A DNA stretch of 64,000 nt from Vibrio maritimus (GTDB lineage: Bacteria; Pseudomonadota; Gammaproteobacteria; Enterobacterales; Vibrionaceae), in contig JYJJ01000006.1 of assembly GCA_003263775.1 (NCBI GenBank), positions 124,001 to 188,000 on the forward strand. The letters are read 5' to 3'. How positions within the stretch are numbered: the first letter of the stretch is position 1; each line of letters starts with the position of its first letter. The translations under genes and the position numbers were made by a program. Positions 61,701 through 64,000 of this stretch are shown in pieces. The notes under the pieces were generated by a model. That model saw nothing but the letters and a program-made list of their open reading frames with translations. It was not told where the DNA came from and did not search any database.

Positions 61701-63805
61701 CGGTGACACCGATAACCGGGCAGTTGACCAATACAGATCCAGACATTGGGGATGTCCATCACTATTCTGTCGCTTCTTCGACGGGTCGTTTTGGTCAATT
61801 AACGTTAGACCCAGATACAGGTGACTACAAATATGTGCCAAGCGGCCAACTATTAGGGATGCAGTACCACACAAGCGGAAACCAGTACACAGCTAAGGAT
61901 ACATTTGAAGTCACTGTTACTGATGGGGCTGGCGCAACTTCAACGCGTTATATGACCTTTGATTTAAATGGCAACATGACTGCGCCTACAATCCAAGGCC
62001 AGCGCCCAGGAATCAGTGTACATGTCACAGGTTTGCCGACGGTGACCACTGCTATGCCTAGTCATGGAAGCAGCGTCTCTCAACCTGCGAATCGTGTTTC
62101 TATAGATCTGGTGACCGCGAGCGATTCAGGACAGTCACATACCGATGATGTGACTAACCAAACGACACCAACCATTGCCGGGCATACGGATATCCCGTTT
62201 TCTGAAGTGAAGCTTTATGATGGCCCTAATGCAGTGGGTAGTGGATATTCGGATGCACAGGGTAACTACCAAATATCCACAACTGCTCTGACAAACGGTG
62301 TTCACAATCTTTCAGCAAAAGCACTGGCGCCCTCTGGTTTAGTGCCTGCCGTATCGAGTCTGCTTCCTGTCACGATAGATACTCAACCCCCGAGACCAGT
62401 GTTGACTGTCGACACTATCGCAACGGATGACGTTATAAATGCGCATGAATCTCAAGGATCCGTCGCGATTACAGGGTCGGTATCAGGTGATGCTCAGCAA
62501 GGCGATGTTGTCAGCTTGAAAGTAGGTGGCCATTCCTATTCTGGAACCGTCGATGGTTCTCACCATTATCATGTTGACGTTCCTGGGGCTGAGTTAGCTC
62601 AGGCAACAACTGTTCACGGGAGTATTACGAGCTCTGATCTTGCTGGCAACGTAGGGACGGCATCGGTCGATCATCAAATTGATGTTGATATGACGGTAGC
62701 AAGCCCTACTATCAGCTTTGAGAGCGCGGGTTCAGACAATTTGTACAGTAAAGCGGAGATAGCCAGAGGAGCGGCAGGGACAGTTACGGCAACGGTTCAT
62801 GCTGCGTCAGATGCTAAGGTTGGAGAGCACTTAAACATCAATGGCGTCGATCATGTTTTGGATACTAACGCCATTCAACACGGTATTCAGTTGGAAGTTG
62901 CGCCAAATACCGTAGTGAAAGCGGTGATGACAGATGAGCACGGTAATGTGAGTTCGGCATTGAATGTTTCTGCTGGGGCAAAACCAGAACCTATCGTAGT
63001 GACAGCTCCAAGCGGTAGTCATCATATCAGTGCGAACCTTGGCGTGCCGACGCTAATGCCATCACAAACACCGATCCCTAGCTCACAGCAAGGCTGGAAA
63101 ATATTGGTCGGTGGACATTATCAAACATCCTATACCAGCCAATGGGGCACACTAAGTATCGATCCGAAAACAGGTCATTTGAGCTACCAAGAACATGCGA
63201 ATGTTCATACTGGCCCTCACGGCTCTGCGCAGAATGTTGGGGTTCATGAAGACCATTTTCAGATAGCTCTACAAGGCTCACATCATGATGATGTGGTATT
63301 GCACGTGCAAGTTAGCATTTTGAGTCACGGACCAGGGCATAGTGGGAAGTTGACGTTGGGTACAGAGGTATTAGATATGACGGTAACGCCGATATTATCT
63401 CATAACCCACCGCCGCCACCTCCACCCCCAAGTGTGGCGTATGATGAGCCTGACTTAAGCTCTACCGTTGAGAGTCACCAAGAACTCACGATCATGGCTG
63501 AACTTGGTATATCTGCGAAACACATAGATGAAGATAGCACATCCCCGAAACATATCGGCGCGAGCAATTATTTGCAGCGGTTAGGGATTGAGCATCAGGA
63601 TAGCCACACAGATACCACCGGTTCTGATCTACCTGATGACATTGATATTGTTCTAAATGAAGCGTCCGCTCAGGAATCCCCTATTGATCATCACAGTGAT
63701 GTTTCCCATCATGATGAGCACTCCGGCATGGAGCATTTGCAGGACTCCGAGAGTCATCATCATGATTTAGACGATCCCTCAATGCCAGATGATCCAACGC
63801 GCTAA
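52701..63805 (+). CDS. Giant VCBS-repeat adhesin (type I secreted), frameshifted
   Basis: About 3,700 residues. ATG 52701 starts a Lys-rich leader (MTEKKQSSENQTKKES ... RRLFNTLRYQVAFRP) that, over an indel near 52850, joins TLALILPSLAKASDD. After a Ser/His-rich stretch come about two dozen VCBS/cadherin-like modules of roughly 100 residues, each with ED-(N) starts, DxDxGE and GTNDAP-type ends. Further frame changes lie near 55045 (A run), 59868 (G run) and 60247. Later modules (from about 62100) look Ig-like. The end has a short polyproline stretch (PPPPPPPS) and an Asp/His-rich tail. No RTX nonapeptides were seen. Together with the HlyD-type gene behind it, it fits a LapA/BapA-like surface adhesin for biofilm attachment. 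Confidence 0.85.
56194..57180 (+). repeat. Adhesin super-repeat, unit 1
   Basis: About 330 residues (from LSAQTQAVTEDGNSLNGQMQ through ENQAGQDKSPDYAQPG to ITDAHGGSTPTGA) recur exactly 2,076 bp (692 codons) downstream. The units share many identical stretches, marking an in-frame block duplication within the repeat array. Confidence 0.8.
58270..59256 (+). repeat. Adhesin super-repeat, unit 2
   Basis: Counterpart of 56194-57180 (LVAQTQTVNEDGSLLNGQMQ; ENQAGQDMSPDYAQPG; VVDAHGGTTHTGA). The offset is 2,076 bp at both marker points checked. Confidence 0.8.
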
Positions 63806-63810
63806 TCTAA

Positions 63811-63840
63811 AAACGCCCTTGCTAAACAAGGGCGTTTGTT
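63811..63840. terminator. Bidirectional terminator between adhesin and HlyD-type gene
   Basis: Perfect 11-bp stem aaacgcccttg / caagggcgttt with a 5-nt loop; A and T runs on both sides let it serve both converging genes. Confidence 0.88.
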
Positions 63841-63874
63841 TAATTAACGACGAAGAGTATTAGAGAAGATTCAG

Positions 63875-64000
63875 TTATCGCTCGCCAAAGGCTCGGCTTA
63901 CATTGGTATAGATCGGTTTCCAAAGATATTGGAATACAGTCTTCTCGCCAGTGGTGATGTCGACTTCTCCTGTCATACCCGGCAATATCGCAAAGCGCTC
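63875..64000 (-). CDS. Type I secretion membrane fusion protein (HlyD/LapC type), C-terminal end
   Basis: Only the last 41 codons are in the window (RFAILPGMTGEVDITTGEKT ... FQYLWKPIYTNVSRAFGER). PGMxxEVDIxTGxKTVxxYLxKP is the characteristic C-terminus of HlyD-family adaptor proteins. These link the inner-membrane ABC exporter to the TolC-type outer-membrane channel. Converging with the adhesin gene, it is very likely part of the exporter of that adhesin. The remainder lies beyond the window. Confidence 0.85.
   Translation of the reverse strand, partial: ERFAILPGMTGEVDITTGEKTVFQYLWKPIYTNVSRAFGER

Noticed and set aside
53000..63800. CRISPR-like or tandem DNA repeats in the adhesin region
   Set aside because: The periodicity is at protein level (VCBS modules of about 100 residues) without short conserved DNA repeats and spacers.

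Overview
The window reads as chromosomal DNA of a marine Vibrio or close relative. Signs are the glmS, SecD/SecF, MgtE, ChaA-type and TcyP-type proteins, a fructose-family PTS cluster laid out like those of Vibrio, and a giant VCBS-repeat adhesin next to a type I secretion gene. All calls come from reading the sequence and the translations; no database search was run. Many genes (about 15, with roughly 25 events) are interrupted by single-base frameshifts, often at short homopolymers. Highly conserved genes such as secD and the PTS genes are hit too, so most of these look like sequencing indels. Such genes are reported here as one feature each.

Layout. (1) 1-122 is the 3' end of glmS. (2) 123-38,286 looks like a genomic island behind glmS, because a second, truncated and synonymously diverged glmS 3' end lies at 38,287-38,823. 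The left half of the island (561-18,771) holds two paralogous secreted esterases, a MscS-type channel, a LysR regulator, outer-membrane barrel proteins, a DUF3943-like protein, a block of inner-membrane transporters (MarC, MgtE, DedA, ChaA-like), an accessory SecDF pair and a DUF1254/DUF1214 protein. A 15-bp palindrome recurs four times in its intergenic regions. 18,772-19,731 is a scar with remnants of a HAD protein and an IS5-type transposase.

(3) 19,917-37,946 is the most interesting part: an apparently complete beta-1,2-glucan (sophoro-oligosaccharide) utilisation locus. It has a surface lipoprotein with duplicated galactose-binding-like modules, two GH144-like endo-beta-1,2-glucanases (one with a plain signal peptide, one a lipoprotein), an outer-membrane barrel, an MsmK-type ATPase, a GH94 phosphorylase resembling 1,2-beta-oligoglucan phosphorylase, a LacI regulator, a solute-binding protein, two permeases, a small unknown membrane-anchored protein and a GH3 beta-glucosidase. 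AAACGTTT-type LacI operators lie in the divergent promoter region, before the ATPase, before lacI (overlapping its -10) and inside the phosphorylase gene. Together they would bind, cut, import and phosphorolyse the glucan.

(4) 38,824-43,357 carries a YheO/DauR-like regulator, RidA, a TcyP-type cystine symporter and a CoA-disulfide-reductase-like flavoprotein, a plausible cystine/cysteine module. (5) 43,403-49,945 is a fructose-family PTS cluster (EIIABC, EIIB, HPr-like/EIIA fusion, AraC regulator, EIIA, EIICB) with a 41-bp-long two-part operator shared by two promoters and a possible small RNA. (6) 50,092-52,389 is a LysR regulator divergent from a beta-lactamase-fold serine hydrolase. (7) 52,701-63,805 is the giant adhesin (about 3,700 residues), followed by the converging C-terminal end of an HlyD/LapC-type membrane fusion protein. 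A 75-bp leader in front of the adhesin recurs in front of the truncated glmS copy. No tRNA, rRNA, CRISPR array or integrase was seen.
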